In this document: positions 25,301-36,480 of the stretch, one piece after another
Layout of the letters: each line of letters begins with the position of its first letter
Numbering within the stretch: the first letter of the stretch is position 1
Assembly: GCF_900496995.4 (NCBI RefSeq)
Contig: NC_044009.1
Span: forward strand, 13,238,001 to 13,302,000
Length of the DNA stretch: 64,000 bases
Source: Aquila chrysaetos chrysaetos
Lineage: Eukaryota; Chordata; Aves; Accipitriformes; Accipitridae
Reading direction: 5' to 3'
Notes under the pieces: generated by a model
The model's input: the letters and a program-made list of their open reading frames with translations, nothing else
Database searches by the model: none
Told to the model about the DNA's origin: nothing
Made by a program: the position numbers and the translations under genes

Positions 25301-28300
25301 TTTTCCCATCACCCTGTCTGTGACCTGGCAAGCATTTCATGTTTCACATAGCAAGAATTTGAGCAGTGGCAGACATCACCTGGTGCGGCAAACAAAACCA
25401 AGGTTTCTCCTCTGTTGGATTTCAGGCAATTACCCAGCCATTTTCCATGACCCTACTGTGACTGTTTTTAAAGCTAGAGAAGATGAAACAAGCATCTTGC
25501 ATTTAAACTATGCCACCATTTAATGACTATTTATGTCTTCTTGTGTCCTTTTGGTCTTTTTCTCATGCTTTTATTCAACACATATGTCTCTGCTGGGGAT
25601 GAAGCAGAGGAAGTCTGCTTTTTGTTAAAGTATCAGCTCCTGCCTTAATGAGCAATTGTGGAAGTTCTCATATTGTCAGGAACAAAGGGAACCAACCATT
25701 ATCCTAACTCCCTCCCTCATGGGTTTTCTAAACACAGCTTTTCTATGCTCTTACTTTAAAAATGCTAGCTCTGTATCCAGACACATTCCATCTGCTGAAA
25801 AATAAAGTGGAAGTAAGTCCCTACTGCTCACGTTTCAGTCCCAGAGTTTGTGATCTCCAAAGAGATGCTAGTTCTGCATTTGTACTCAAGTGCTTGGCAA
25901 GCCAGGACAGCTGGGATCACGCATTTTGCAAGAGTGTAGAAAAGCAAGAGTGTAGACGTTAATGGAGAAGGCCACACGGTTTTAGGCCTTAAAACAGGGT
26001 CAGGTTAAGGATGTATCTGGGTTTTAAGACTCTTTTTAGATAAGGGATCTGATTTGAAGTATGAAGATAAAAGCAATGTAGTTTCGCACAATTTGCAGTG
26101 TTTAAACAGTGAAGGAAGCCAGTGAGGAAGCAGGACGAATCTCCAGTGTGGCAAAAAATGCGCTCACTAATAGTCTTTGCTTTCCACCACCTGGTTTACT
26201 TTGTTGGGTTTAACCTGTTTTGGCTTTCTCCCCTCCCCCTCTTATACAGCTCATTAGCGACTGACCTGTCATACCAGACCAGAACTGGCTTTGGAGTATT
26301 AGAAGGAGAAGGAAGAGGATGTTGTAGGACAGTAACTATGGCAATGGCACTTGCAGTATTACAGCTGCTAGTTCATATCCATGTAGACAAGAAAAAGTAA
26401 ATATCACTGACGTGAGGCACGTGAGACCGTTGCCACGTGTAACGCTTTGCCTCCTGCACACTTGAATGCGCGTCTGCTGCAAGCCGTTTGGAAGAAGAGC
26501 AGATCGCTGTAATTTCATTGTGGTCATGATGGTAATATCAGAGCATTTTTCCACCCACTGCTTTATTAAAGTCATATGAAAAGGGGATCTCAAGAGTTCT
26601 TGCAGGAACAACTGGCTTCCTGTTAGCCAATAAAATTGTGCATGACTGTGGACAGCAGAGCACTGAAGGAGAAACATGCCAAGAGGAGCAAAACAGCCCC
26701 ATGGGCTGCGTCTCATGATTACCAAGTGGCTGAGATTTTATGTATGCTTTATAACAAACAGTCACGCAACCCTCTGATTAAAATCAGTGTACATGTTTGA
26801 CTGCTGATACCTATCAGAGACTGCATTGACCTGGAATTTAGCTGCTTCTTCCCTTGGGCGCTGCTAAAACCAGAGAACAAAACACCAGAGCAAGGTTCAA
26901 AATCAGATTAGAAAGCCAAGTTTTGCCTGCAGGTCTAGGAAAAAAAAAGCAAAGCCGAAAGCCCCACACTGATTTTCTTTGTTTTTTGAAGGTTTGGGTT
27001 TCTTACCTAGACCAGTCCTAATCTTGACTGTTTTCCTTTGACAGAGTAATCTTCTCTTTCTATCTCCTGAAACGTAGTCTGCCTGCTGGACTTCATGTCC
27101 ATGGTGGTCACAGCCCCCAGTGACAACCTGGACTTTGGAGCTGGGGTTGAACTATGGAGGAGCCAGCCCAGCACCATGAGAGGGTGTTACATTTTCAGCT
27201 TTTGGCTTGCTTGATGATCAACCCAGAACACCTTTTCCTCCTTTAAAAAGAGATTCTCATTTGATTTTAGCAGGGCGTGCTCGCTCCTAACACTGCCAGA
27301 GCCTGGGCGCCTGCTCCTCTGTGAAGCAGACCTTCAGGTTTTCAGTCCATCCCCTAATCTGTTGTCCCATAAACATCCCAACGGCTCATACCTATGTGCC
27401 GACACGGCGACACATTGCCTGCAGCCGTGAATCAGTTGGGATGGTCAAAACAGGTGTCTGACACTGCAGTCTATCAAGATGATGGTAACCAAGGAAAGTT
27501 TTAGGCAGCATTTTGCAGGGATGGACAGCCACGCAGTTTGAGCGTACGGGCATATCCAGTAGCAGTGGTGTGCTAACAGGGTGCTTGGGATTAACCCTGA
27601 CTCTGTCTTGCACCTACAAAGCTACACTGCAACAGAGAGCAATCTGGGAGGCCCCCACCCAGCTCATCAGCTTTTAGGGAGAGAAGGAGCTTTTAGAGAT
27701 TTAAGGAGCAATGGACACCACAGGGACTGAGAGCTCCTTCGCTCCGATGCGTTGTGGACCTGTCTTTTGCGACGTAAAATGATTGTGGCAATAGCACTTG
27801 AAGCAGCAGTCCTGGTCCTCTACCCCAACCCAGACACATCCTCCCAGACAAGAGACCATGGGGCAAACTAGGAACCAGGAATGACTTGGAAAAATATTTA
27901 TGAAGCATATCTGAACTTTTCTCCTTCATCTTTTTTATTCCAGCATTTAGGGATGGGACTGTTATCTTGGGCCTGTGAAGGCTGATGCCTTTTCTCAGAG
28001 CTTTCCCATGAATCAGCTGGAATTCCCTTATTACTTTGATGACTCACAGTCATACTCCAGCAGGTGCAAGAGGGCGTTTTTTTAAACCTGAGCCTTTAAA
28101 TGCCTGCACCAAAGTTATTTCAATTACTACATTTTCCCAATATACCTTCTCCCATTTCTGCCAGGGTTGGCATAAATAGCAGCCTTCCATTTTGTAAATC
28201 TACTTTTTTTTTTCCTTCCCAAAGGCTTAAAACATTATCCATCAAGTCTATCAGTGGTGGGCCCAAAGATTTGAGGCTTTTATCTGAAGCAACTGGAGGC

Positions 28301-31300
28301 AGGGATTTGTGCAGTGGAAGGAGCAACTGCACACAGAGAACCGTGGTCTCAGGGCAATGAGTCCTCCTTTCTGAGCAGAACATAGAAATCAGATTTCTTG
28401 AATGAAAAAGAAAATTAAGAATACTCTGGGGCAGGGGCATCTTCTCTGGAGCCAGAAAGCTGTCCCAGCCCCATCTGCAAGCACTTCTGTGGGAGCACGA
28501 GTGCAGGGGGGCAGTCGGGGTACGTGGGTTGCTGGGGGAGGTTCTCCAGAGACAGAGGAAATGGTTCAGTTGTGGCTACAGAGGTGACAGCCGAAATGAG
28601 ACTTCTGGAGTGCAGGGGAAGCACACCATTACTAGTTCAGGCAGCAGTTTGGAGTCCCGGGAGCCTTCAGCAGCATCTTTTGGCCTGTTTCTGTAGTTGA
28701 AAGTCCTGGTTTTTGCATGATAATGAGTAATCCACGTGTGCAGCTGAAGTCACCTGCAGTTCAAAGTGAAGGTTATTTTTCAAATAACCTTCTTTGTCAA
28801 AGCAAATTAAAAGCAGTCGGATCTCACTGAACACTGACTCCCCAGATGGCAACATGGGAACATAACAAAATGATTCCCGGTATGATTGCTGATAGACAGG
28901 AATTATTATTTTCAATTATGAACAGCGCCAAACAGGAGGAGAAATTATGACACTGAGAGCACCAGTATCTAGTGTGTTAGAAAACAGTACATTCCCGTAA
29001 CACCAGCAGCAACTCATTTTCCTATCCTGAGAGTGCCAAGGATCCCCCCAAAATGCTCCCGCTAACAGGTGAGAGCACATTTATTCCTTCCCTCTTATCA
29101 ACCTGGCTTCTGGTCGGAGGGTTTGAAGCAGAAGTTTATGACCCAGGAGCATATCACATGATCCATCAATAAAACTCAGCTGTCAGCTTTCTTGATTTGC
29201 CTGCAGAAATGTCACCTGCAACGTGTTAGGCAACACTCCCTGCGAAGCTGCAGAGTTTTTGCCACTCGGGACCAGCACACAGAAGGCTGAACTGAAAAAC
29301 TCCCAAACTCCACTGCCTTTTCTGTAATTTGGTAGACATTTCCCTTGCTTACTCGATGGAAGCACAAGACTGCGTATATATGTGAAATAAAAACAACCCT
29401 ACCAAAATAAAACTCCATTACATAAACAGTTCTTGGAGGGAGAAAATGAAACATCTCAGCAGCACATCTTAGCCATGTCACTCATCGCAGGACCAGGATA
29501 TTTAGATGATGTTGAAAGTGGCACAAAAACCTCAGCAGAAAAGAGCAGCAATTGAGTAGTTTCTTACCGTTTACTTTAGCCAGACATCTGCCAGATCCCA
29601 AAGGACCTCATCCTATTTTATTTGCATCCTGCGGGACTCCAGGATTTTAAATCCTGCAGGATTTTCCTTTCAAAAAAGAAACTCTTCCGTATTCAAAACC
29701 AAGTTCGGCTAGTATAAATTTGCATGTATAAGCAAACACCCTAGCGAGCACGAGGCTGCTGCTGCTGCTCCAAGCCAGGGCCGCCCAGCACAAAGCTCCC
29801 CTCGTCCACCCAGGGAGAAGTCGGCCAGGAGGTCTCCCAAGCTGGCGCAGGCAAGGAGGGCTGAGATTTAACGCAAACAAGATCTTGACACCTTCTGCCC
29901 ATCGGTCACCAGAGGGGAGCCACGATCACCACTGCCACAGGGTGTTTTGTGCTCCTCAGCCATGATTGCCGTTGCGTTTCACCTGCCCACAGTTCGGTCC
30001 CTTCCACGACACCAGTATTTTCCCCATGATGCTACAAATCACAAGTGAGCATTTGGCTTGGGATGACCTTTCCAGGAGTTGCAGCCTTGCCCTCATCCTC
30101 CTTTTCCAACCACTTGGTCTACCTCAGTGCTTTCCCAATCATTTTCCAGCAGAACTTCGCACAGAAAGCTCCTCTCCACCACAGGTTAAATGTGTATCTG
30201 TCTACCCACCGCTTTGGGTTTCTTTCTGGTAAATTTTGCCCTTGGGGCCAGAGATCAGAGTCCACATGGGAACTACACTAGGTGCCTCCCAGACGCCGGG
30301 GCCGTATGGAGTCACAGCAAGACCAAGGCTTTCTGCCTTTCCTTCTGCTGTTTCCGAACTGATACTAACACAGGGAAGAGCACGCCTCTCTCCTTTTCCC
30401 TGGGGAGGCTGGGAAACTGCCATTAACATCCCTCTGCGTTAACCAGCCAAGCGCTTGGCAATGCTGAGAAAGGCTCTGACTCCCCAGCATCTCCCTCCCG
30501 GCACCCTTCCCCTCACCCTGCAGGGAAAGCTAAAGCACTTCTTGCCCATGCGCGAACACCCTCTAGGAGAATTAGAGGGGCTCGTCCTGAGCTACAAAAA
30601 GCTGGCAGGGGTGTTAGGCAGGATGCAGCTCCATCGCCCGTCCCCACCAGCCCCGCTCCCAGCACGCCAAGGAGCCTGGCTGTCCTGTCGCTGAAGCCTG
30701 GCCCATCTGGCAAAAGAACACCACCAACCACCCCAGCCTTAATTTGCAGCAAACATGCTTTGCATGGGAGATACCGGGAGGTTAACCTGCCAAAGGCGGC
30801 TGTGCGGGGGAGCGGGGAAGGTATTGGCACATCTTATATTTCCTGCCCTCGCAGGACAAGCGAAGCGAGGAGCACTGTGATGGAAATTTATGCCTTGTGA
30901 CCGCATCAGAGAGATAAAGAAGGACTGCTCTTCCCCGGGGAGTGATTTCTGGCCTCGCCTTCTGCTCAGGAGAGCTGTGCTGTGACCCTGCCGCCGCTCG
31001 AGCAATACAGCTCATTTCCTTCCCTGGAGACGGATGCGCGGGCAGCCCTGCGCCTTCCTGCCAGGTGCAGTGGCATCACATGCAGCAGCTGCATTTCACA
31101 ATGACTTGGTAGATACCTTAATGAGAGCAGGATAGTGTGAATACATCTATTTTGGGGATGAATAAACACCTTCTGCCCTCATTAGGCTTTCCTCTCCAGG
31201 AAAAGTTAGTTGGCAGCAGATGGGTAGCACCTGGTGCATGACTGGATGACAAAAGTCTGTTAAAGCTCCCCAAAGAGCCCAGCGTCTGGCCGCTGGCTTC

Positions 31301-32580
31301 TCCCTGGCCCGGAGAAGGTGCTCCACCTAGCATGGAAATGCCTCTCACCTGGGGTTTCTGGTTTTGGGATGGTACGCGTTCGCATGCTTGCAGCAGGACG
31401 GGCTTCCCTCTCCCCTTGGGTTGTGCTTCCCCCCCGCCGAAGTCAATACAGCCCAAGCGTGCATGTGTCTGCTTGAAGGCTCATGCTTGGGGGTATCTTG
31501 AGCAGCCAGGGCCCATCGCTCCGGCAGAAGCAGATTGCATCCAGCTGCAAAAGACAAGGACAACAGCATTTCCCCTCTTTAGTGCCTGGCTACCTTAGCA
31601 TAAAGCATAATTTGGAAATTAAAGGGAAAATAAAGCTTTTTTTCCTTCCCCATCAGCAAAGAGGTTTCATTTGGACAGCATCCTTGCAAAGCCTGAGCAG
31701 GACAAGCAGGCGGTACCTGGGCCACACTTCATGACAAGCGTTTGTGGCTCGTGTCCCCAGCTGTCTCTTTGTAGGAAGCTGTGGCCATGCTGCAGCTCAG
31801 CTGCTGGCAGTTCAGTCCCCAACCCTGCAACCTAAAAGCAGCAACCGTAAAATTATCTCAGCCTCAAGCGCCCGATGGCTCCCCTGCGCTTCTCTCCTTC
31901 CTGCCACCGAAACCTGCGCCTTTTGGGTCCCCAGGCTTTGAGTGGTCCCCACGTTCGGGTGATCGCTCACTCCAGGTGCGGCCATCCCACGTACACGCGG
32001 TCGCCATTGCTGGCTGCCCTCCCCTGGTGACCTGTCTCCGAAGAACCATCCCCCTGACCTGAGAAAACAGAGATTGAATGAGGTTTGGGTCTGCTCACAG
32101 GTCAGTCCTTGTCCTCCTCTCCCTGCTGGGTGCCTGCCTTCCCCGGCTCCTCGCTCGTCCTGACCGCTGGTTTGGTGGTTAAATCATTTGGGGATCTTCT
32201 GAGAGCTCCCGGGATGGCCAAACCTGGAGGCTTGCCCAGCCCGTACCGTACATCACATTAGGCTGGGGGCTCCTCCAGGCTTCACGCCCTGGTTTGCACC
32301 ACCCAACGCGGGCATCCGTCCTGGAAATGGGTGGCCAGCAGGCTCCTGTCCCCGAGTGGGCAGGGACAGCCCGGGCCACAACAGCATCCATGTGTCCCCA
32401 AAGGCAAACACCGGGGGGGCAGTCAGGGTGCACCCCCAGGCAGCTGGAGACGAACACGAGTGCCAAAGTTCTGCTGATTTTCAAATGCTCAAAATTCGCC
32501 TTGATGTCCTCCCTCACCCCCCGCAATAACTCGCTTTTCCAAAGGGATGATATTACAGCAAAGCTTAGTAAAAACATATG
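22351..32580. other. Intergenic region between UBE2F promoter and IFNL 3' end
   Basis: About 10 kb with no exon or gene that I recognise on either strand. Short frames occur but lack splice-linked partners or family motifs. Base composition is mixed and becomes more GC-rich towards 30,000-32,500. No clear interspersed repeat was assigned. Confidence 0.6.
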
Positions 32581-32589
32581 ATGGCAACT

Positions 32590-33018
32590 TGTCCATTTAT
32601 GGTATCTTTTTTATTTTTCATGTTAAATAGCACATAAAAAAATAATTTATACAGGTAAATACACATAATATAGCCTGTAATAAATAGGTACAAAAATAGA
32701 TTTCCTTAAAAACAGTCAGTGTTTTGAAAACCAGCAAAACAAAGATACCCAATAAATACACTCCTCCCCATTGAACAGCATCGGTCAGGAATGGCATTTC
32801 TTTACCTCCTCCCGAGCCATTTATAAATACACAATAAACCCCAATAATTTAAAAGACTGTAAAAAACCCAAATTGCTCCCTGAGTTCACATAAATAAGAA
32901 AAATGCTTAAATAGGAAATACAGTCCAGTGATGCAATAAACATCATTTTTCCCAGTCCTTGGGTCACCCTTTGCGGCCGGCGAGTGCCATGCCGTGCCGG
33001 CCACGCTGCCAGCAGGGG
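32590..33018 (-). promoter_or_regulatory. IFNL: IFNL 3' UTR with AU-rich element
   Basis: About 430 bases after the stop codon contain seven ATTTA pentamers on the minus strand (near 32625, 32657, 32683, 32753, 32825, 32892 and 32910), several of them within UAUUUAUU-type contexts. This is the classic instability signature of transiently induced cytokine mRNAs. The 3' end is set by the poly(A) signal at 32610-32615. Confidence 0.75.
32610..32615 (-). terminator. IFNL: IFNL polyadenylation signal AATAAA
   Basis: A canonical AATAAA on the minus strand about 400 bases after the stop codon and downstream of the AU-rich block. The cleavage site would be near 32590. Confidence 0.65.
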
Positions 33019-34254
33019 CTAAGTGCATTGCTCCCGGAGGGCCGTGCACCGCAGGTCGTTCAGCACTTGGAAGAGGTGGAGGATGGCGGAGGCCTCCAGG
33101 CAGCCGGGGGTCTCCTGCGGTGGGGAGAAGGGGCGGGTTAGCACCAGAGACGGGATGCAGCAGGCCCTGCGCAGCCGCGCGGTGGCTAACACTCCCAACC
33201 CCCCTCACCCTGCTGGCCTGACTCACCGTTTTCTTGGCCGTCTGCAGCTTCTGCAGCCAGTGCCTCAGTTTCCCGGAGGGCTGATGCAAAGGAGCCTCCG
33301 TGGCCATCTGCAAGGAAAGCGGCCGCGTGTCCTTACGATGCCTCGCGGTGCTGCCGCCAGCACCGGGGCCGCTGAGCTGGCATGGGGTTGGGGGATCTTG
33401 GGGGGGGGGGGGCGGTGGCACTCACGCAGCCTCGCAGGTCCTCCCGGGCTTGGGTGAGGAAGGCCAAGGGCCGCTGGCGCGTCTCGGCGAACCTGGGGGC
33501 GGCGGGGAGCCCCAGCATGGCGGTGGCGAGGGCCAGCTCGGCTTCCACCAGCACCATTCGGTCAGGCACCTGCGGGCAGGAGCATCCCGGTTACGGACCC
33601 AAAGCACCAGGGCTGGCCGTGGGCTGGAGGTCAGGGTCTCGAAGACCTGCCCGGGGGTGTGGATGGAGGTGGGACCGGTTGCCGGGGTGTCCCGGCTGGA
33701 GGAGGGCAGGTACCCCCTTTTTACAGCATCACCTCGCCCTTACCGACAGCTCCGCTATCCTCCATTTCCGATAGAAGAGCCTGGTGTAGCATTTGCGGTC
33801 CGTCAGCAGCATGATGTCCTCCTGCAGGCGTAAAACAAGAGCGGGATTGAAAAACTGTCACCTTGACTTTTGGCGATGTTGTGCAATCCCGGTCAGCCTT
33901 GAGGGGTTTGAAACCAGGACAAAATTTGGCCCAACATCCTTCTTTGTCCCAAAACTCCCTTGGAAAACATCCTCCTCATCCCCCAAACTGTTGCAGAAAA
34001 CATCCACCTTGTCACTCAGGGTCTCAAATTTGGCATCCACTCTGCCTTGCCCCCCTCCAGCCCACAGCCCCCCTGTTGCCAGCGGCACTCACAAACTGCT
34101 CCTTCATCTTCTGCACAGCCTTCAGCTCGTGGGGCACGAGGAACTGGTACTTGGACAGGCTGCAGCTCTTCTTTAGGGCGTCCTGGGGAAAGGCGGCCCC
34201 GAGGCCAGCGCCCAGCACCAGTGCAAGCAGCAGGGTGAGGTCGAGGTGCAGCAT
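33019..34254 (-). CDS. IFNL: Interferon lambda (type III interferon), complete
   Basis: A secreted cytokine that signals through IFNLR1-IL10RB to induce antiviral genes, mainly in epithelia (known of the family). Five coding exons, all phase 0: 34254-34093, 33821-33744, 33569-33426, 33307-33227 and 33114-33019. They give 54+26+48+27+31 = 186 residues, the length I recall for chicken IFN-lambda. Residues 1-21 or so form a signal peptide (leucine-rich, then AFPQ). KKSCSLSKYQF opens helix A, KCYTRLFYRKW lies in exon 2, RQRPLAFLTQAREDLRGC ends exon 3 and HQPSGKLRHWLQKL is in exon 4. The C-terminus is EASAILHLFQVLNDLRC. The mature part has six cysteines (31, 65, 128, 160, 178, 185) for disulfides. 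No N-X-S/T sequon is seen. All splice sites are GT-AG and there are no frame breaks, so the gene looks functional. The five-exon layout is that of type III interferons and not of the intronless type I genes. Confidence 0.95.
33400..33412. repeat. G13 run in IFNL intron 3
   Basis: Thirteen G on the plus strand (C13 in the transcript) begin 14 bp beyond the exon 3 donor at 33426. It is a low-complexity tract near a splice site. Confidence 0.9.
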
Positions 34255-34495
34255 TTTGCCGACGAGAGCCCGACGGTGAGAAGGTTATGATGGGGCGAGG
34301 GGGCTGCGGTGCAAGAAGCCAGAGAGGATGAACTGGAGCACTTTGGGCCAGATCTGCTAAATCCCTGCTGTAGAGATGCCTGACGGTGTTGCCGCGGGTG
34401 GCTCGCTCGGCTGCGGGGCTGCTGGGCTGGCGGCCGGTCCCGGGGAGCTGCTTTGCCTCCTCGCTGTGGCTGCCTCGCTGCCCCATCTCCTCAGC

Positions 34496-34502
34496 TTTTT
34501 AT
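34496..34502 (-). promoter_or_regulatory. IFNL: IFNL TATA box
   Basis: ATAAAAA on the minus strand, about 240 bp before the ATG. Transcription would start near 34465-34470, giving a 5' UTR of roughly 210 bases with no intron apparent. Confidence 0.65.
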
Positions 34503-34539
34503 GCTGCCTGCTCGCTGCGATTGCGCTTTCAGATTAGCA

Positions 34540-34548
34540 GGAAAATCC
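34540..34548 (-). promoter_or_regulatory. IFNL: NF-kB site upstream of IFNL
   Basis: GGATTTTCC on the minus strand fits GGRNNYYCC exactly and lies about 38 bp upstream of the TATA box. NF-kB sites are expected in lambda interferon promoters. Confidence 0.65.
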
Positions 34549-34565
34549 GTGGCCCGGCAGGTCTG

Positions 34566-34584
34566 GAAACAGCAAAGCGAAAGC
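34566..34584 (+). promoter_or_regulatory. IFNL: IRF/ISRE-like GAAA cluster upstream of IFNL
   Basis: Spaced GAAA, CAAA and GAAA blocks lie just beyond the NF-kB site; the core AAAGCGAAAGC resembles the GAAANNGAAA IRF consensus with one base changed. A further GAAAGC word is on the minus strand near 34526-34530. Together they suggest induction by IRF3/IRF7-class factors. Confidence 0.5.
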
Positions 34585-35609
34585 GGTAGCGGAGGGAATC
34601 CCGCTGCCACTGGTGCAGGCAGCACCCGCCTCCCACTGCCTGCCCTGCTGCCTGCCTCGACGGGGATGCGAGGCGATGCTCGGGCTGCCTTCGGTGCGTA
34701 CCCCTCCGAGGGAGCTGAACGGGAGGGACGCTGCTGCCACGTCGAGCGGCGCAGAGGACTTGGCAAGTGTCAGGAAGTCTGGGCACGAACCAGCCCGGCA
34801 CCACGCCAAAAGCTGCGGGAGACTCCCAGGCATGCAGCCCCACAGGGACAGCAGGCTCGGGGTGGCCGGGAGGGTTTCGGTGCCTTCTGAGCGGCAACAG
34901 CAGTTCGTGCCTCAGTTTCCCCGCGGGAAGAGCAGCGCAACGGTGAAAGCAGCAGCCGGGAGTGGGCACTGGACAACGCAGGCTGCAGGCATGAGCTTTA
35001 CGCGTGTATTATCCTCAGTTACCAGGCTCACTACAAAAGCAAGAAAAAGGGTGCAAGCAGAAGCACTCCTACCCCGCGTTTTCTGGGTGGGACGTAGGGT
35101 TGTGCAGAGAGGCTGCCGGCGATCAGCGGGGCTGCCACCCCCACCAGCCGCTGGAGCTGGCTGGGGTTTCCTCCCTGTTTAGCCTAGAAACACAAATGTC
35201 ATGTATTGACATCTCTCCACTGACAGCTGGAACGGTGCCCCCATTCAGCAAAATCTGTCCTTCCCTCAAGGTAACCTCCTGCGATGTGAAGACATCACCG
35301 CCGTGCTTGTAGTTTCATGCATTCATCAAGCATTAAATATAGAAAATTAGAGCAATACCTGTATCTAAAAAGCAAATACACAGTGAGGCAGCAACAGGCA
35401 TAAATGCACTTTGCAGTGCCTCACGTGGCAGCCATAGAAGTACACTGCTCCAGAAGGACCCAATTTTTAATGTTCGTATTTGGAAATATACTGCTGACTT
35501 CAAAGAGTCCATGCAAACGAGAAAAGTTCTTGCACAAGGTTGTGGAAAGATACACGTATGGGCAGGCAGACCAGTATGGACACACTGTGCCGAGTCACGG
35601 AGATGGGCT

Positions 35610-36480
35610 GGGACCTCTGGACATTGGCCACCCCAACCCCTGCTCTAGCAGGGTCAACTGGAGCAGGTTGCTTAGGACATTGTCTAGTTTTGGGTATCTC
35701 CAAGGATGGAGACTCCACAGCCTCTCTGGACAATCTCTGCCGGTGGTTGACCACCCTCATAGTAAAAAAGTGTTCTCTCCTGTTCAGATGGACTTTCATG
35801 TATTTAGGGTTGTGCCCATTGCCTCCTGTCCCATCAGCAGGCACCACCGAGAGCCTCCAAGCTGTCTCTTCTCCGGGCTGAACAGTCCCAACTCTCTCAG
35901 CCTTTCCTCGTTTGACAGATGCTCCAGTCCCTTCGTCATCTTCATGGACCTTCGCTGGAGTGTCCAGTACATCCATGTCTCTCTTGCACTGGGGAGCCCA
36001 GAACTGGACCCTGCACTCCAGGGGTGGCCTCACCAGTGCTGAATAGAGGAGAAGGATCATGTCCCTCAGCCTGCTGGAAACGCTCCTCCTAATGCAGCTC
36101 TGGATACCAGTCACCTTCTTTGCTGCAAAGGCACATTTCTGGCTCATGTTCAACCTGGTGCCCACCAGGACCCCCATGTCCTTTTCTGCCAAGCTGCTTT
36201 CCAGCTGGGTGGTCCCCAGCACGTTGCCTGGGCTTCTTCCTTCACAGGTGCAGGACTTTGCACTTCTTGTTGAACTGCATGATGTGCCATTCAGCCCATT
36301 TCTTCAGCTTGTCAAGGTCCCTCTGGACAGCAGCACGACCCTCTGGTGTGTCACCCACTCCTCCCAATTTGGTGTCATCAGTGAACTTGGTACACTGCAG
36401 CTACCCTCTGCCTCATCATCCAGATCATAACCGAAGAGGTTAAGCAGGACCAGTTGCTGACCTGCAGGATCCATCCAGCC
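35610..36480 (-). mobile_element. CR1 LINE fragment, 5'-truncated and decayed
   Basis: On the minus strand the translation carries the C-terminal reverse-transcriptase tail of avian CR1, with blocks such as [41 protein letters not shown] and [16 protein letters not shown]. Internal frame changes and substitutions show it is dead. The upstream part of the ORF is missing, as usual for CR1 copies, and no clear 3' octamer repeat remains. Confidence 0.88.

Noticed and set aside
32849-33833. Antisense and alternate-frame open frames of 130-190 codons over IFNL
   Set aside because: They run through verified IFNL exons and introns, lack family resemblance and are explained by high GC content.
35404-36443. 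Plus-strand frames of 107-212 codons upstream of IFNL
   Set aside because: They are the complement of a decayed CR1 element; the meaningful reading is the minus-strand reverse-transcriptase remnant.
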